This document shows, piece by piece, positions 1 through 9,615 of a DNA stretch of 64,000 nt; positions within the stretch are counted from its first letter, which is position 1; each line of letters starts with the position of its first letter. Below the pieces are notes generated by a model. That model searched no databases and was not told where the DNA came from. It saw nothing but the letters and a program-made list of their open reading frames with translations. Source of the stretch: Chryseolinea serpens (GTDB taxonomy: Bacteria > Bacteroidota > Bacteroidia > Cytophagales > Cyclobacteriaceae); NCBI RefSeq assembly GCF_900129725.1, contig NZ_FQWQ01000001.1:2294001-2358000 (forward strand), read 5' to 3'. A program made the position numbers and the translations under genes.

Positions 1-31
1 GATTGGCAATATCTACAATTTTTTCAGCCAT
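1..31 (-). CDS. possible gene start running off the left edge
   Basis: An ATG on the minus strand at 31 opens a frame (MAEKIVDIAN) that runs off the left edge. Ten residues are too few to assign a family. The frame is also open for about 13 codons upstream of the ATG, so the start is uncertain. Confidence 0.25.
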   Translation of the reverse strand, partial: MAEKIVDIAN

Positions 32-176
32 TTGAGCTGAAAACTCTCTCAAAAATACTTCATTCTTACTTCAATAACTCCATTCTAATCTATTAAGTTT
101 TTAAGCTCCTATAAATGATCCGGCAGACGTAATCCGAACCCTGGAAAGCACTCTGCGCGAGGCTTTGGAAGGCTAT

Positions 177-216
177 TGGAGATTCCGAGGTGGTTGATCA
201 CTTTGTTTCGTATGCC
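177..216. repeat. solo IS21-like terminus
   Basis: The stretch begins TGGAGATTCCG, followed by a GTGGTTGATCACTTTGTTTCG-like block, the shared end sequence of the short elements found throughout the window. The opposite end was not found, so this is a single terminus or a remnant. It abuts the stop codon of the DUF262/DUF1524 gene at 218 and may have reshaped the 3' end of that gene. Confidence 0.55.
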
Positions 217-217
217 T

Positions 218-1900
218 TTAGTTCAATTTGAAACGAGTAACACAAAAGTCAACAATAGTTTTTCTTCGTTCGTCAACATTGACTTTATTGAATGGGCCTT
301 TTTGAATTTCACCGGCTATATTTCTAATATCAGTATTGATCGATTCAAGATACCCTGTGATCTTGTTAATGGGAGGCAAATTTCCCAAACCAATATTCAG
401 GCTCTTTTCCAGTAAGCCAAGATTGCCTAAACGATTTTTTTCATAGTCATAATCATCAGCAAAGCCGTAAGCTGAAGAAGCATAATTTGGCTCCCTACTG
501 AAGATGTGTTCGACTTGAAAATCCTTGTAAGTAACAATGTCACAATTGTCGTTGCTGTACTCTGAAAGGATATACTTTACAGCACCATTGCCATAGATGG
601 CGCCATCAAGATAAGTTCCAAAAACGTGATTATTCACGAACTTCTCACTAAAATTCACCAAGTGATTTCTTATTTCATTTGACGTTAAATTATTTTCAGT
701 AATATGAGAACTTAACCAATATATATCAGCAATGGGATTTGTTCCCCTCAGCTTATAAACCCGTACCTCAATCGCCTCTAATGTTGATAACAATTCATCA
801 AGTTTGCCCTGCATGTATAGCCGCACCAAAAGCGGATAAAGCGTAGCAGTAAACTCCAAATATCTAAACGGTTTCTGATAAATAGATTTTGTTTCAATCT
901 CTTTTATTAGATCAGAGTAACTAACAGCAAACTCCTCAAAGTCATTTAAGTATTCTGAAATAAAAGATTGCAATTCTGCTGGCTTATCCTTTAGCTCTTC
1001 ACACTTCACCTTCAAATTGTTAAATATTGTATCAGCACCATCCCTGTTATTCCAGGTAGCGTCAAAAAGTTTTCGAGCAGAATAATAGTGGTGAGTAAAT
1101 ATTGTATTCTCCTCAAGTCTGCCTAGGATTCCAAGATTATCTCTGCATACCAAAAGGTCATCATAAGAGTCAAATATTTTTTCAAAGCTATCGTTTATGG
1201 CGCCATTCAGCCCTTCCTTTAAGTGTAGGGTTGAGTAGAGCATTAGAATACTTTTAGTTTTATCCAAAATCCGCAACGGAAGTCCTCTGTCATTGATGAT
1301 AGAGAACATTTTAACCGCTTGGGCTTGGTTTTCCACATTGAAGACTAAAACCTCAATTCCACTTCGTATAAAAATTATTCGCGCTTCAATCTCCTTGGGA
1401 GTCAAAGCATTCGTGAATGCGACAAATAATTTCCTAGCGGAAAGCATGAACCGTTGACTTCGTTTATTGATTTTGTCTATCTCTATACTTTGTGGATCAA
1501 AAAGCAGTTTATTCAAAAAGTCCCCGTCGGCTCCAAGGGGACGCAACTTAAGATTGTTCTTACTGCCAATGAATGATAATAGTTGACTTGTTTTAATGTC
1601 CACATCCTCTATTTTGTCAATAAGAACTTTTAGCAAAATGAATATGGTGGTAATACGTTGCTGCCCATCAATAATCTCATATACTGTATCTGTGGATAAA
1701 CCCACCGCTTTGTTCTCTTTGAAAGAAAGGGTTCCAACAAAGTGATTCATATTATCCTTTATGCTTTCCTCAATATCCTGCCATAAAGCTTTTCTTTCTG
1801 TATCCGTCCAACTGTACTTACGCTGATAAGACGGAATGACAAATCTATTACCGTTAAAGATTGATCCAATTTTTTCTGTTTGACTTTTTGTTATTGACAT
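218..1900 (-). CDS. DUF262 / DUF1524 (GmrSD-like) putative restriction nuclease
   Basis: A 560-residue protein with the two-domain layout of GmrSD-type and related defence nucleases. The N-terminal DUF262 (ParB/Srx-like, nucleotide-using) domain shows FVIPSYQRKYSW near residues 20-31 and IDGQQRITT near 77-85. The C-terminal DUF1524 domain, a His-Me/HNH-type nuclease, has VEHIF near residues 463-467 followed by NRLGNLGLLEKSLN near 489-505. Family knowledge: such proteins cut phage DNA, often glucosylated or otherwise modified DNA, with NTP help. Here both domains are in one chain and the motifs look intact. It lies on the same strand as the Argonaute/RT operon, about 600 bp downstream of it and separated by an IS21-like element, so co-transcription is doubtful. 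The target specificity cannot be read from sequence. Confidence 0.88.
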   Translation of the reverse strand: MSITKSQTEKIGSIFNGNRFVIPSYQRKYSWTDTERKALWQDIEESIKDNMNHFVGTLSFKENKAVGLSTDTVYEIIDGQQRITTIFILLKVLIDKIEDVDIKTSQLLSFIGSKNNLKLRPLGADGDFLNKLLFDPQSIEIDKINKRSQRFMLSARKLFVAFTNALTPKEIEARIIFIRSGIEVLVFNVENQAQAVKMFSIINDRGLPLRILDKTKSILMLYSTLHLKEGLNGAINDSFEKIFDSYDDLLVCRDNLGILGRLEENTIFTHHYYSARKLFDATWNNRDGADTIFNNLKVKCEELKDKPAELQSFISEYLNDFEEFAVSYSDLIKEIETKSIYQKPFRYLEFTATLYPLLVRLYMQGKLDELLSTLEAIEVRVYKLRGTNPIADIYWLSSHITENNLTSNEIRNHLVNFSEKFVNNHVFGTYLDGAIYGNGAVKYILSEYSNDNCDIVTYKDFQVEHIFSREPNYASSAYGFADDYDYEKNRLGNLGLLEKSLNIGLGNLPPINKITGYLESINTDIRNIAGEIQKGPFNKVNVDERRKTIVDFCVTRFKLN

Positions 1901-2081
1901 ATTGCTTGCTTTATTAGACGTAATAGCTATTAAGATGATGTCACCATACAGACCTGAAAAGTGTTTAGTTCCAGAATCGTTAAGCGATTTATCAATTGCT
2001 GGTCCGTCTTTTTATTTAAGTAGTAAACAGCAACCATACTGAAAGGATTACACTTGTCTTCTGCTTTTTTGTTAGTCATTT

Positions 2082-2353
2082 TGGAGATCTCAAGGTGGTT
2101 GACCACTTTGTTTCGTACGCCTGTGACCACAACATTCCGGACCATCGAACAATTTATTCCACGAGGAACTGACCATCCCTCGTATTGACTATCTTGAAGT
2201 TATGCCCAACACGATTGACCCTGGTCAAGGGAGTCGGATTCCCCACCAAGACCCTTAGTGATCAAATGTACCCGAAATCTGGTGGTCAAGCAGCTGCGGA
2301 ACTAATGGTCAATGCAAAACGAAATATGATGGTCAGCCATCTCGGAATTTCCA
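2082..2353. mobile_element. IS21-like non-autonomous element (MITE-like), 272 bp
   Basis: The element opens with TGGAGATCTCAAGGTGGTTG and closes with the inverse complement type ending TCTCGGAATTTCCA. Inside are repeated TGACCA...TTTCG-like blocks. No transposase is encoded; the short frames across it are not convincing genes. The left part resembles the 10875/36649 type and the right part resembles the 9021/47113 type, so this copy may be a hybrid. The small open frames at 1930-2499 overlap it and are regarded as shadows. Confidence 0.65.
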
Positions 2354-2495
2354 GATTGGTCTTTCTTCCGTTCATGAGCGTCCCTGAAGTCCCAAACTTT
2401 CGCGTCGGGTAGAAATTCCGAGGTTCGTAAAAAAGAGCGTTTCGAAGTTTCGAAATGATCCAACTGAATGTATCCAAGTCTTCCTGAATCCAAAT

Positions 2496-5400
2496 TCAAA
2501 AAGGCAAATCGTCGTCCATAAACCCATCTAGTCTTTTATAAGTACTGGGATTTACATCACACGCAAAGAGTGCCGACTCAATTCTAAGGGTAGCTGCCTC
2601 GATAGGAAAATCAGGTGGAAGGGGTTTGAATTTGACAGCGGTCTCGTCTCTATCCTTGGGTTCCTGTCTTTTTTGAATTTGAAATTCTCTTAAGCTTGAA
2701 ATCTCCAGATCGCTAACGACTACGATCGCTTTGTGATCAGGTATTGTCCCTCCTTTAATTCTCAATTTATCTCTACGTATATGATCCGCTGGTCGTGTAA
2801 TTCTAGAATCGCCATATTGCGTCGTATTAGCTAATACAATGAAACAATGCATGTCCCTACTTGCTGACTCGACAAGACTGTTGTAGTAATGAATGTCCTT
2901 ATTCCAAACGGGTGCGAATAAAACATCCACCAAGCCAAGTAAAACATTACGATGCCTTACATTCGCCAACTCAAAACAATAATAAGTAGAAAAATAGGTA
3001 TCTCTCCAATAAAACAATTCGTAGTTATACGGAAAAGGCTTGGGCACTTTCAAATTCTTTTTGCCAATAATAACGTCCTCCTCCTCCGGGGCATAATGGT
3101 TCTTAAGACGTGGTATCACAATAGCATCGTTATCGCCCTCCACCGTCAACGGCAAGGCGGTCAATACGAAGTTAAAAACGAACTCTCCAATCCTCCAATG
3201 CTCAATCCCAGTTATAAATCCAGTTTGATTATATACTGAGTACAGAATTACATGTGGGATAAAGTGGTACGGCAGACATATCTCGGGCATAATGAAGAGA
3301 TCTGGGTCCTTGACTTTTTTTATTTCATCCAATATCCTATTAAAATCCTCAAATCTCTTTATGTCCGAAATCGGATTGCCGTCAAGGCTCTTCTCGCTCT
3401 CCTTAAAATCAACATACTTATTAACAAGGCAAATCCTAAGATCTTTATTTTTTCGTCTACTATTAGGGACCTTTACTGCCTGAATTTTCAATCCCTTAGG
3501 TGGTTTTGACCATCCTAAACTCTTACTCGGTTCTGTCAATATGAAATACTCATCTTTAATTTGCTGCTTGAAATTATCTTTAATAGAATTTGCCTTACAA
3601 AACACTTCAAAAACTTCATCCAAAAACTTCTCGCAGTTGAAAAAGTCGCTATACTTTTTTGATTTGCTTGATTTTATTGTCCCGGCTTTGTAAAACCACT
3701 TAAGAAATATATACTGGCAGCATTCATTCAATTTCACTCTATAAGGAAAGAAAGCTGCGCTCAACTCAAAAGCGTTTGATCCTCTTTCTTCCAGGTTATC
3801 CATCACCTTTTTGTTGTAAAGAGGAAACTTACTGGATTTAGAGTATTCCGAAAATTGCAACAATGGAAAAAAAATCAAATTCTTACGCAACAACCACGTC
3901 TCTTTATATAGCTGAATATCGCCTACTAACTGCAGCACAGTTTCTCCTTTAGACGACGGAGACTCAGACTGCCCTGAAAAAAGCCCAAGTGCCATCCTAG
4001 CAGCTGCCTTAAAATATCTCACAAGGTCAGCCCTCGCTTTATCCTGAAATTCAATTAGCTTGCTTTCCTCGACGTTAAAATTTTTGCCAATCCTAAAAGA
4101 CAACAATTCAATTTGACTAAAGATGAATTCGATTGTGTCATATAGCGTATCGTAATCCTCCCTCACCACCCAAATTGAAATTAACTTTTCCCAAAAAGAA
4201 TAATGTTTCAGAAGATAGCCCTTAAAATATCTTCTTACCTTATCCGCCTCCGCCACATCATATTCAGATCCAGAAACAACGGACCCTCGAGCTAACTTCG
4301 AAAGATAAACTGAGAGTTTAAATTTATTGTCTTCAATGTCCTTCAACCCACCACTGTCAACGTCCTGACTATCAAAATTGCTCTCAAACGTAATTCTTTC
4401 TAATTCTTTATATACGTTATCATCATCCTCCGACAAAAATTGAAAAACACTAGATTTATCCTCTTGATCGTCAATAAATTTGTTTAATAGTTGGGGTGAA
4501 TAGTCAACATTGAACTGATAGATAAAAAACTTCTCCGATTGTAGGGATAGGTTTTGGTATTTCGGGGTACGAACGGAGTAAGTTGGCGAAGGCTCACTAT
4601 TAAAACTAAAAATACCGTTAAGATACTTTGTTACATAATAGTAAATAATGTAATGATGATCATCCTCAAATTGAATCGTTTCCTTAATTAAATCAATTTG
4701 TTTATCATTGAACTCTTCAATGACAGTATCATCAATTACAATCAACAGGTCGTCAACATATCTACCATAATATGAAGGATTTATCCCCGCAATTTCATCA
4801 TCAAAATCCTTTAAATACCAATTCGCCAACACACTCGAGCTAAGTAATCCAATAGGAAGAGGAACTCTATTCACATTCGGCCGCATGGCAACGTGGCTTG
4901 TCTTCGCAAATACTTCACGATATTTTTTATGTATGTCGACAAAAATCTCGTGCAAATTCCCAATATCAAGCCTCGCATCGTTTGTCACAATTTGCGTTCT
5001 TAAGGAATCTAAATCTAGCTCTATCGAATGATAGTAATCCTTGAAATCAAAATTTAGAATTGTAACATTCTTTCCCTTATCAAACATCATCTTTGCCGCT
5101 TCAATTCCTTCAGACCACCAACGTTGATACTGCCTTTCATATCGTCTAAATAGAATTCTGTTATTTGGCTTCTTTGCGTTTCCGTCTAGCCGATTGCCTA
5201 TACAATGACTACCTAAATGTTCATCAAAATGGTGTCCGTATTTCAACAGCCACATAACACTTATCAGGTGGACCTCAAGCGGCGCATCAATAAAAACGCT
5301 AATTCGTTCAGCCAGCGGCTGATCCTTATATACTTGATTGGTGTAAAAACTTTTCGAAAGAAACTCCGGGTTAATAAGATTAGAATTTTCCTTAACGCTT

Positions 5401-5633
5401 TTAGGCAAAAAGGCGAGATCTATCTCCTTATCTATTACGTTCTTAACTGTAGAGTCATAATTATACACGTCATTAGCAAACTTATCCAAAGCATTGTGCT
5501 TCCCCTTTCTAACAAAGTCAGCCAACTTCTCGCGTACCAAAAGGTTTTGCTTATCGAAATAAATATGCGAAGCCAGTTTATTAAATGCCTCCCGGGCAAG
5601 CTTTACAAATTCGTTTTTTCCCTCGTTCTCCAT
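2496..5633 (-). CDS. defence-type reverse transcriptase fused to a nitrilase domain (DRT1/UG1-like)
   Basis: A 1045-residue protein. The first ~400 residues are a reverse transcriptase: motif A FDFKDYYHSI at about 195-204, a PLPIGLLSSSVLANWYL segment at 258-274 and the catalytic YVDD at 292-295. After a long helical middle (about 400-720), residues ~730-980 form a carbon-nitrogen hydrolase (nitrilase) domain with the Glu-Lys-Cys triad visible: E784 in MPEICLP, K844 in RLKNHYAPE and C886 in YYCFELA. An RT plus C-terminal nitrilase is the known architecture of type 1 defence-associated RTs (UG1). There is no maturase domain, no msr/msd-like partner and no template/variable repeat, so group II intron, retron and DGR assignments do not fit. 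It starts 11 bp after the stop of the Argonaute fusion gene, so the two are almost certainly co-transcribed. The pairing is the unusual point. Both active sites look intact. Confidence 0.9.
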   Translation of the reverse strand: MENEGKNEFVKLAREAFNKLASHIYFDKQNLLVREKLADFVRKGKHNALDKFANDVYNYDSTVKNVIDKEIDLAFLPKSVKENSNLINPEFLSKSFYTNQVYKDQPLAERISVFIDAPLEVHLISVMWLLKYGHHFDEHLGSHCIGNRLDGNAKKPNNRILFRRYERQYQRWWSEGIEAAKMMFDKGKNVTILNFDFKDYYHSIELDLDSLRTQIVTNDARLDIGNLHEIFVDIHKKYREVFAKTSHVAMRPNVNRVPLPIGLLSSSVLANWYLKDFDDEIAGINPSYYGRYVDDLLIVIDDTVIEEFNDKQIDLIKETIQFEDDHHYIIYYYVTKYLNGIFSFNSEPSPTYSVRTPKYQNLSLQSEKFFIYQFNVDYSPQLLNKFIDDQEDKSSVFQFLSEDDDNVYKELERITFESNFDSQDVDSGGLKDIEDNKFKLSVYLSKLARGSVVSGSEYDVAEADKVRRYFKGYLLKHYSFWEKLISIWVVREDYDTLYDTIEFIFSQIELLSFRIGKNFNVEESKLIEFQDKARADLVRYFKAAARMALGLFSGQSESPSSKGETVLQLVGDIQLYKETWLLRKNLIFFPLLQFSEYSKSSKFPLYNKKVMDNLEERGSNAFELSAAFFPYRVKLNECCQYIFLKWFYKAGTIKSSKSKKYSDFFNCEKFLDEVFEVFCKANSIKDNFKQQIKDEYFILTEPSKSLGWSKPPKGLKIQAVKVPNSRRKNKDLRICLVNKYVDFKESEKSLDGNPISDIKRFEDFNRILDEIKKVKDPDLFIMPEICLPYHFIPHVILYSVYNQTGFITGIEHWRIGEFVFNFVLTALPLTVEGDNDAIVIPRLKNHYAPEEEDVIIGKKNLKVPKPFPYNYELFYWRDTYFSTYYCFELANVRHRNVLLGLVDVLFAPVWNKDIHYYNSLVESASRDMHCFIVLANTTQYGDSRITRPADHIRRDKLRIKGGTIPDHKAIVVVSDLEISSLREFQIQKRQEPKDRDETAVKFKPLPPDFPIEAATLRIESALFACDVNPSTYKRLDGFMDDDLPF

Positions 5634-5644
5634 TTAACTTGAAC

Positions 5645-8600
5645 TCAAATGAAAAGTCTATAATCATAAGTCTTACCCTCAAAGCGCGCCAATAACTTGC
5701 CTATTCGAGCAATTTGATTGGATGAATTAATGGTCGCCGGAAGCTTTGTATAAAGATCGAATGAGTTCCAGTTCATCTTGGTCAGTCCAAGTATTTCGGA
5801 GGCAATGGTATTTATGTTGGTATCCCCAAAATGCCTCGTGATTTTTAACGGCGCTGGAATACTTCGTCCTCCCAAGTAATACTTATAATTGACACTCTTA
5901 ATTGAAGGGACGATTCCATGTGTCCACAATAAGGCCACCTTTCTGTCGGTAACAATGCATGTGCCTCTGGAAACCGGAAAACCGTCAATTCCCATTTCCC
6001 CACTAAAAATACTTGTCGCGAAGAAGCGTGCATCCGGTTCGTAATTGATTTCAATGAGGTCGATATTTTTTACTCCGGCCATGTTGAGACTTTCGGTTAT
6101 CCCTTTAACTTCCTCAACCGTAAATCTTGTCCTTTTATGCACAACCACTCGCTCCGGTAGCGAGTCCATCGAGGAATAAAAAAGCTCTCGAATTGAAACT
6201 CCGAATTGAAAAGCATCATTATACGAAAGAAATGGATTAGACTGCCTATCCAAAAAGAAATCATCGATTTTTGAAAGTTTATACTTTAGCCCTTGACCTT
6301 GCGAGTTGTATATATGGCTGCATCCAAGTACAATCTCGGAACTATCACCCACTCTTTTTATGCTATATCCAATTCCAGCAAATGCCGTAGTGCTATCCGT
6401 CGTGTTTAGAATCCACGGCGTTCGTAATGATTTCACATAGAATGAAAGAGACAGCCACCAAAATATTTGACACTTTAGGGCGTCAGACAAAGTATCCTCC
6501 TCAATCAATTGTGTTGAAATCCCCTTTGATGCCGAAAATGCTTTAATGTAATCATGAAGGTTGAAGGTCTCCATTGAGTCCTCAAATTCCCTGTATTGTT
6601 GCCATTCGCTGGGAATAAAAATAGTTACAACCAGTTGGCTATGACTACTTACCAACTGATCAATTTTAGCTGTAATGAGCCGCGCCAATTTGATCGCGGT
6701 AGATTTAATGTCGGGCTCATGATCTATTTGAACGTCCACCCATTTATCATCATCTCTAAAATAGGGCACATTAATAGGAATTTTAAATGCGGAGGAAAAT
6801 CCGGGATAGTCCAGCAAGTAGTCCGGGTTAACTTCCGCCCTGTGCTTTTGATGCAATTCATTAAGAAACTTATAAAATTTGTCAGCATACTTTTGCCCGC
6901 AGATCACACCGACATTTATCTCTGATGAGTACACCTGTCCATTTAACGGATAATCATAAGGTCTATGATTGATAAGTGCTCGCATAGGATGAAAATCTCT
7001 TGAGGGCGCGGCTTGGCTATTTGAAAATACCAGCTGTGGCTCTAAAAGTTGAATTCCTTTATGTTGCGTACGTCGTTTATCATAAACCTTTGGATGGAAC
7101 GCACGAAAATTGGGATCAGCCACCAAAACTTCAGCAAATGAAGTATTATTAGAAATCGAAAATTCAAATCCAGTGCCTGAATTATTTGGGTATTGAAATT
7201 TCAAATTTTCGCCGTCAAAGAGGACAATCTTCCACTCCTCTAAGAACTCTTCGTATTGTTTATTTCGCAACTTCTCAAGATAACCTTTACTTAAAGATTG
7301 ACGAACCTCCCTTGAAATTTCTTCAGCAGAAGATAATTCAACAGTTGGCTTAAAAGATAGGAAGGCATAAGTCGCGTGTAGATCAAAGAAAAGCGAAACA
7401 TGAATTGCCTTATGGATCCCAATCTTAGTATTACTTACGGCCGTGATTCTCTCTTCTCTTTTAAGCCACAGCTTATCCTTAGAATTATGGGCTAAATCCT
7501 TGTTGCTCGTTAAGCCTCTTAAAATAGCTTTTAACATCAAAGCCGAAAAAGCGGTGACCTTTCCGACATCTTGTTTACTAATCGGCACCCGCAATATCTC
7601 TCCCTTCAATCGTCCTTTAAATACCTTGTGAATGGTCGAGAGAGTCGCTATTGCAAAAACTTTTCGCTTAAATGGCACGGCCACCATGTCGTCATTCTTT
7701 GACAACTCATTCAGCAAACTCCAGGGTTTCTCACCATGCTTATAGACTATCTCAAATTGAAAGACTTCTTTGGGAAAGCGAATCGGATGCAAGTTACTTT
7801 TAAGGTACTTATCAGTCCTTGAAACATCCTGAGAGAAGTCTGGCATCTCATAAGATTCCGTGGCATACGATGATAAAATACCATCAATTTTTTGGTTGAT
7901 TGTTTTGTCATCCTCAAAGCAGGCCTTCGATAGATGAATTAATGTTCTATCGAAGCCATCGGTTGGTATAAAATATGCCTCTCTTCCCGCGCCACGGGCT
8001 AGCTCTAGTAGTTCTTCGACACTTTCAGGAATATCATGCCCATATCCACACCAATACAACCTTCCCGATCCTTTGACCGAGAATGTATCTTTCAACGTTT
8101 GCATTGTAGATTTGTCCCTGCCACTATAACCTAATACTATAAGGTTCTTGTCCATATGGTACCGTCTAAAGGTTTCAACAAAGACAGCGTTCTGATTATC
8201 TAATTCGTCTGACGTATTCTTAAGCGCTCCGTATTTAAAGTCTCCGTGCAATGCAATTGATAAAAGTTCTTTTCGACTTTGGCTCCTGAAGATACGTTCC
8301 ACACTATCTAATGTAATTTCGATTGGTGTGAGATTAGCTTGATGGGCCGCTTTAACGCATAGGCCATCAAAATTTAGAGTCCATACTGCTTTTACAATTT
8401 CATACTCATTCAAAAGGCATAATAATTTGTAACCAACATAGGGCTCCTTACCTTGAACCAAGGATTGAAAATATTTCCTTCGATCATCGGAAATAGGGTA
8501 CGCTTTTTCAGCATAAAAGCTATACTCTTCGGAGGAATTATTGGCCGGGTATCCTGATTCTGCATCCAGCCATTTTTGAATACTTTGCCTTACGGCATCA

Positions 8601-8806
8601 GATTTAATATTCTTATAAAAGTCCGAGACCTTATGATTTCTTGATAGGTAGATATCTTTCTTCCACTCCCAAATGCAATCTCCAGCCGATTGAATTCCTG
8701 AACTGATGGATGCACCAGCGCCAAGCAGCATCGAATGGGATATGTCCGTGTTTCTTTTGACGGAACGGATGAAAGCATCGTAGTCCAATGCTAAAGTCTT
8801 GCTCAT
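5645..8806 (-). CDS. single-chain SIR2-APAZ-short Argonaute (NADase pAgo fusion)
   Basis: A 1053-residue protein. Residues 1-290 are a SIR2 domain: GAGAS at 29-33, TLNFDG at 143-148, HGDF at 187-190 and GYSGRD at 226-231. Residues ~345-610 match the APAZ region (PWSLLNEL, VAVPFKRKVFAIATL, HNSKDKLWLK). Residues ~610-1053 are MID-PIWI, with WWLSLSFYVK in MID, GIGYS at 811-815 where active Argonautes carry the first catalytic Asp, and the typical PIWI tail LTKMNWN...LPATI. The PIWI site therefore looks catalytically dead, as in short pAgos. Family knowledge: SIR2-APAZ/pAgo systems use a guide to recognise invader nucleic acid and then deplete NAD. Most have two genes; a clade with one fused chain is known. 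The gene is the first of an operon with the RT-nitrilase gene downstream. Confidence 0.9.
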   Translation of the reverse strand: MSKTLALDYDAFIRSVKRNTDISHSMLLGAGASISSGIQSAGDCIWEWKKDIYLSRNHKVSDFYKNIKSDAVRQSIQKWLDAESGYPANNSSEEYSFYAEKAYPISDDRRKYFQSLVQGKEPYVGYKLLCLLNEYEIVKAVWTLNFDGLCVKAAHQANLTPIEITLDSVERIFRSQSRKELLSIALHGDFKYGALKNTSDELDNQNAVFVETFRRYHMDKNLIVLGYSGRDKSTMQTLKDTFSVKGSGRLYWCGYGHDIPESVEELLELARGAGREAYFIPTDGFDRTLIHLSKACFEDDKTINQKIDGILSSYATESYEMPDFSQDVSRTDKYLKSNLHPIRFPKEVFQFEIVYKHGEKPWSLLNELSKNDDMVAVPFKRKVFAIATLSTIHKVFKGRLKGEILRVPISKQDVGKVTAFSALMLKAILRGLTSNKDLAHNSKDKLWLKREERITAVSNTKIGIHKAIHVSLFFDLHATYAFLSFKPTVELSSAEEISREVRQSLSKGYLEKLRNKQYEEFLEEWKIVLFDGENLKFQYPNNSGTGFEFSISNNTSFAEVLVADPNFRAFHPKVYDKRRTQHKGIQLLEPQLVFSNSQAAPSRDFHPMRALINHRPYDYPLNGQVYSSEINVGVICGQKYADKFYKFLNELHQKHRAEVNPDYLLDYPGFSSAFKIPINVPYFRDDDKWVDVQIDHEPDIKSTAIKLARLITAKIDQLVSSHSQLVVTIFIPSEWQQYREFEDSMETFNLHDYIKAFSASKGISTQLIEEDTLSDALKCQIFWWLSLSFYVKSLRTPWILNTTDSTTAFAGIGYSIKRVGDSSEIVLGCSHIYNSQGQGLKYKLSKIDDFFLDRQSNPFLSYNDAFQFGVSIRELFYSSMDSLPERVVVHKRTRFTVEEVKGITESLNMAGVKNIDLIEINYEPDARFFATSIFSGEMGIDGFPVSRGTCIVTDRKVALLWTHGIVPSIKSVNYKYYLGGRSIPAPLKITRHFGDTNINTIASEILGLTKMNWNSFDLYTKLPATINSSNQIARIGKLLARFEGKTYDYRLFI

Positions 8807-8855
8807 AAAAAATAAAAAGTTAGCCTAGTCCGATGGGAATCAAATAATACCTATG

Positions 8856-8980
8856 ATTCCAGGTGGGCTAATTTGATCGAGTGGATCGGGTGGGGCAAGG
8901 AATCGCTATTCCAAATTAGGATTTTACTTTAGTAAAGCAAAAATCTTTTTCCGAATAGCAGGATTTTTTTTCGGCAGGGT
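8856..8980. repeat. GTGGGCTA-type dispersed repeat, copy 1
   Basis: The stretch starts ATTCCAGGTGGGCTAATTTG, then has a GATC-GTGG-GATC-GGTGGGGCA pattern and AGGAAT, followed by GATTTTACTTTAGTAAAGCA and a T-rich part. Related copies lie at 9616 and 10661. The tandem GTGGGCT...GATC blocks resemble the multiple internal repeats at IS21-family ends, but no second end or transposase is seen. It lies just upstream of the Argonaute operon, where its promoter would be expected. Confidence 0.45.
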
Positions 8981-9020
8981 GAGAATTTACTACGGAGCGA
9001 AGCCAATAGCCCACTCAAAC

Positions 9021-9223
9021 TGGAGATTCGGAGCCCTTTGACCACTTCATTCCACCAGGGCATGGCACCCAAAATTATCATAAGAGTAAAACACCGCGCT
9101 AACTAAAGGAATGCATTAATTGTCAAGATTGTAAGTGATCAAAATATGCCCGGTCAAGCATTTGCGGAACTAGTGGTCAATGCAAAATGAATTGAGATGG
9201 CAAGCCCTCTCAGAATTTCCCCA
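9021..9223. mobile_element. IS21-like non-autonomous element, 203 bp
   Basis: Opens with TGGAGATTCGGAGCCCTTTG and closes with CAGAATTTCCCCA. The interior closely matches, in the opposite orientation, the element at 47113..47320, for example the shared blocks around TTGTCAAGATTGTAAGTGATC and TGCGGAACTAGTGGTCAATG. No coding capacity. It sits about 215 bp upstream of the Argonaute start codon. Confidence 0.65.
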
Positions 9224-9610
9224 GCTGTATGTCACTTAAGTTGTATGCCAGTGCATCTGCGACCGCGCGGGGAAGCCGCTGCCATCGGCACCGGCATCAA
9301 TCAAAGCGGAAAATCGGAATTGATTTGCCCTTGTGCGGGTTGGTCAAAATAATATTGACATGTGGTCGATGTCCGTTAAACGACTGCAAGACGGCATAAA
9401 AAGGGATTTTTGTTTTTTGATAGGAACTTAGTATATAAGCACACCTCTTAACACAATTTCGAACGTGTCACGCCCGCGAAGATTTTTAAGAATAAAATTA
9501 TGGATTCGACGAACTATTCGTTCGGAATTTGGCGTGATCCCATGCAACGGCTACAGCTTGGCACGCGAAGAACTTGTTAAAGATCTTTAGAAAAGAATGA
9601 ACGAACAGTA
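9224..9610. other. intergenic stretch without a recognisable gene
   Basis: No open frame of convincing quality. The part around 9450-9540 contains imperfect inverted pieces (CGAACTATTCGTTCG and two GTGTCACGC/GGCGTGATC-like arms), which could be an RNA hairpin or a transposon relic. No family is recognised. Confidence 0.3.
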
Positions 9611-9615
9611 AAATG

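Noticed and set aside
2496-5633. RT as group II intron, retron or diversity-generating element
   Set aside because: No maturase or nuclease domain of introns, no visible msr/msd-type repeat pair beside the gene, and no template/variable repeat; the nitrilase fusion fits a defence RT instead.
5217-5642. 141-codon plus-strand frame
   Set aside because: Antisense shadow of the start of the RT-nitrilase gene.
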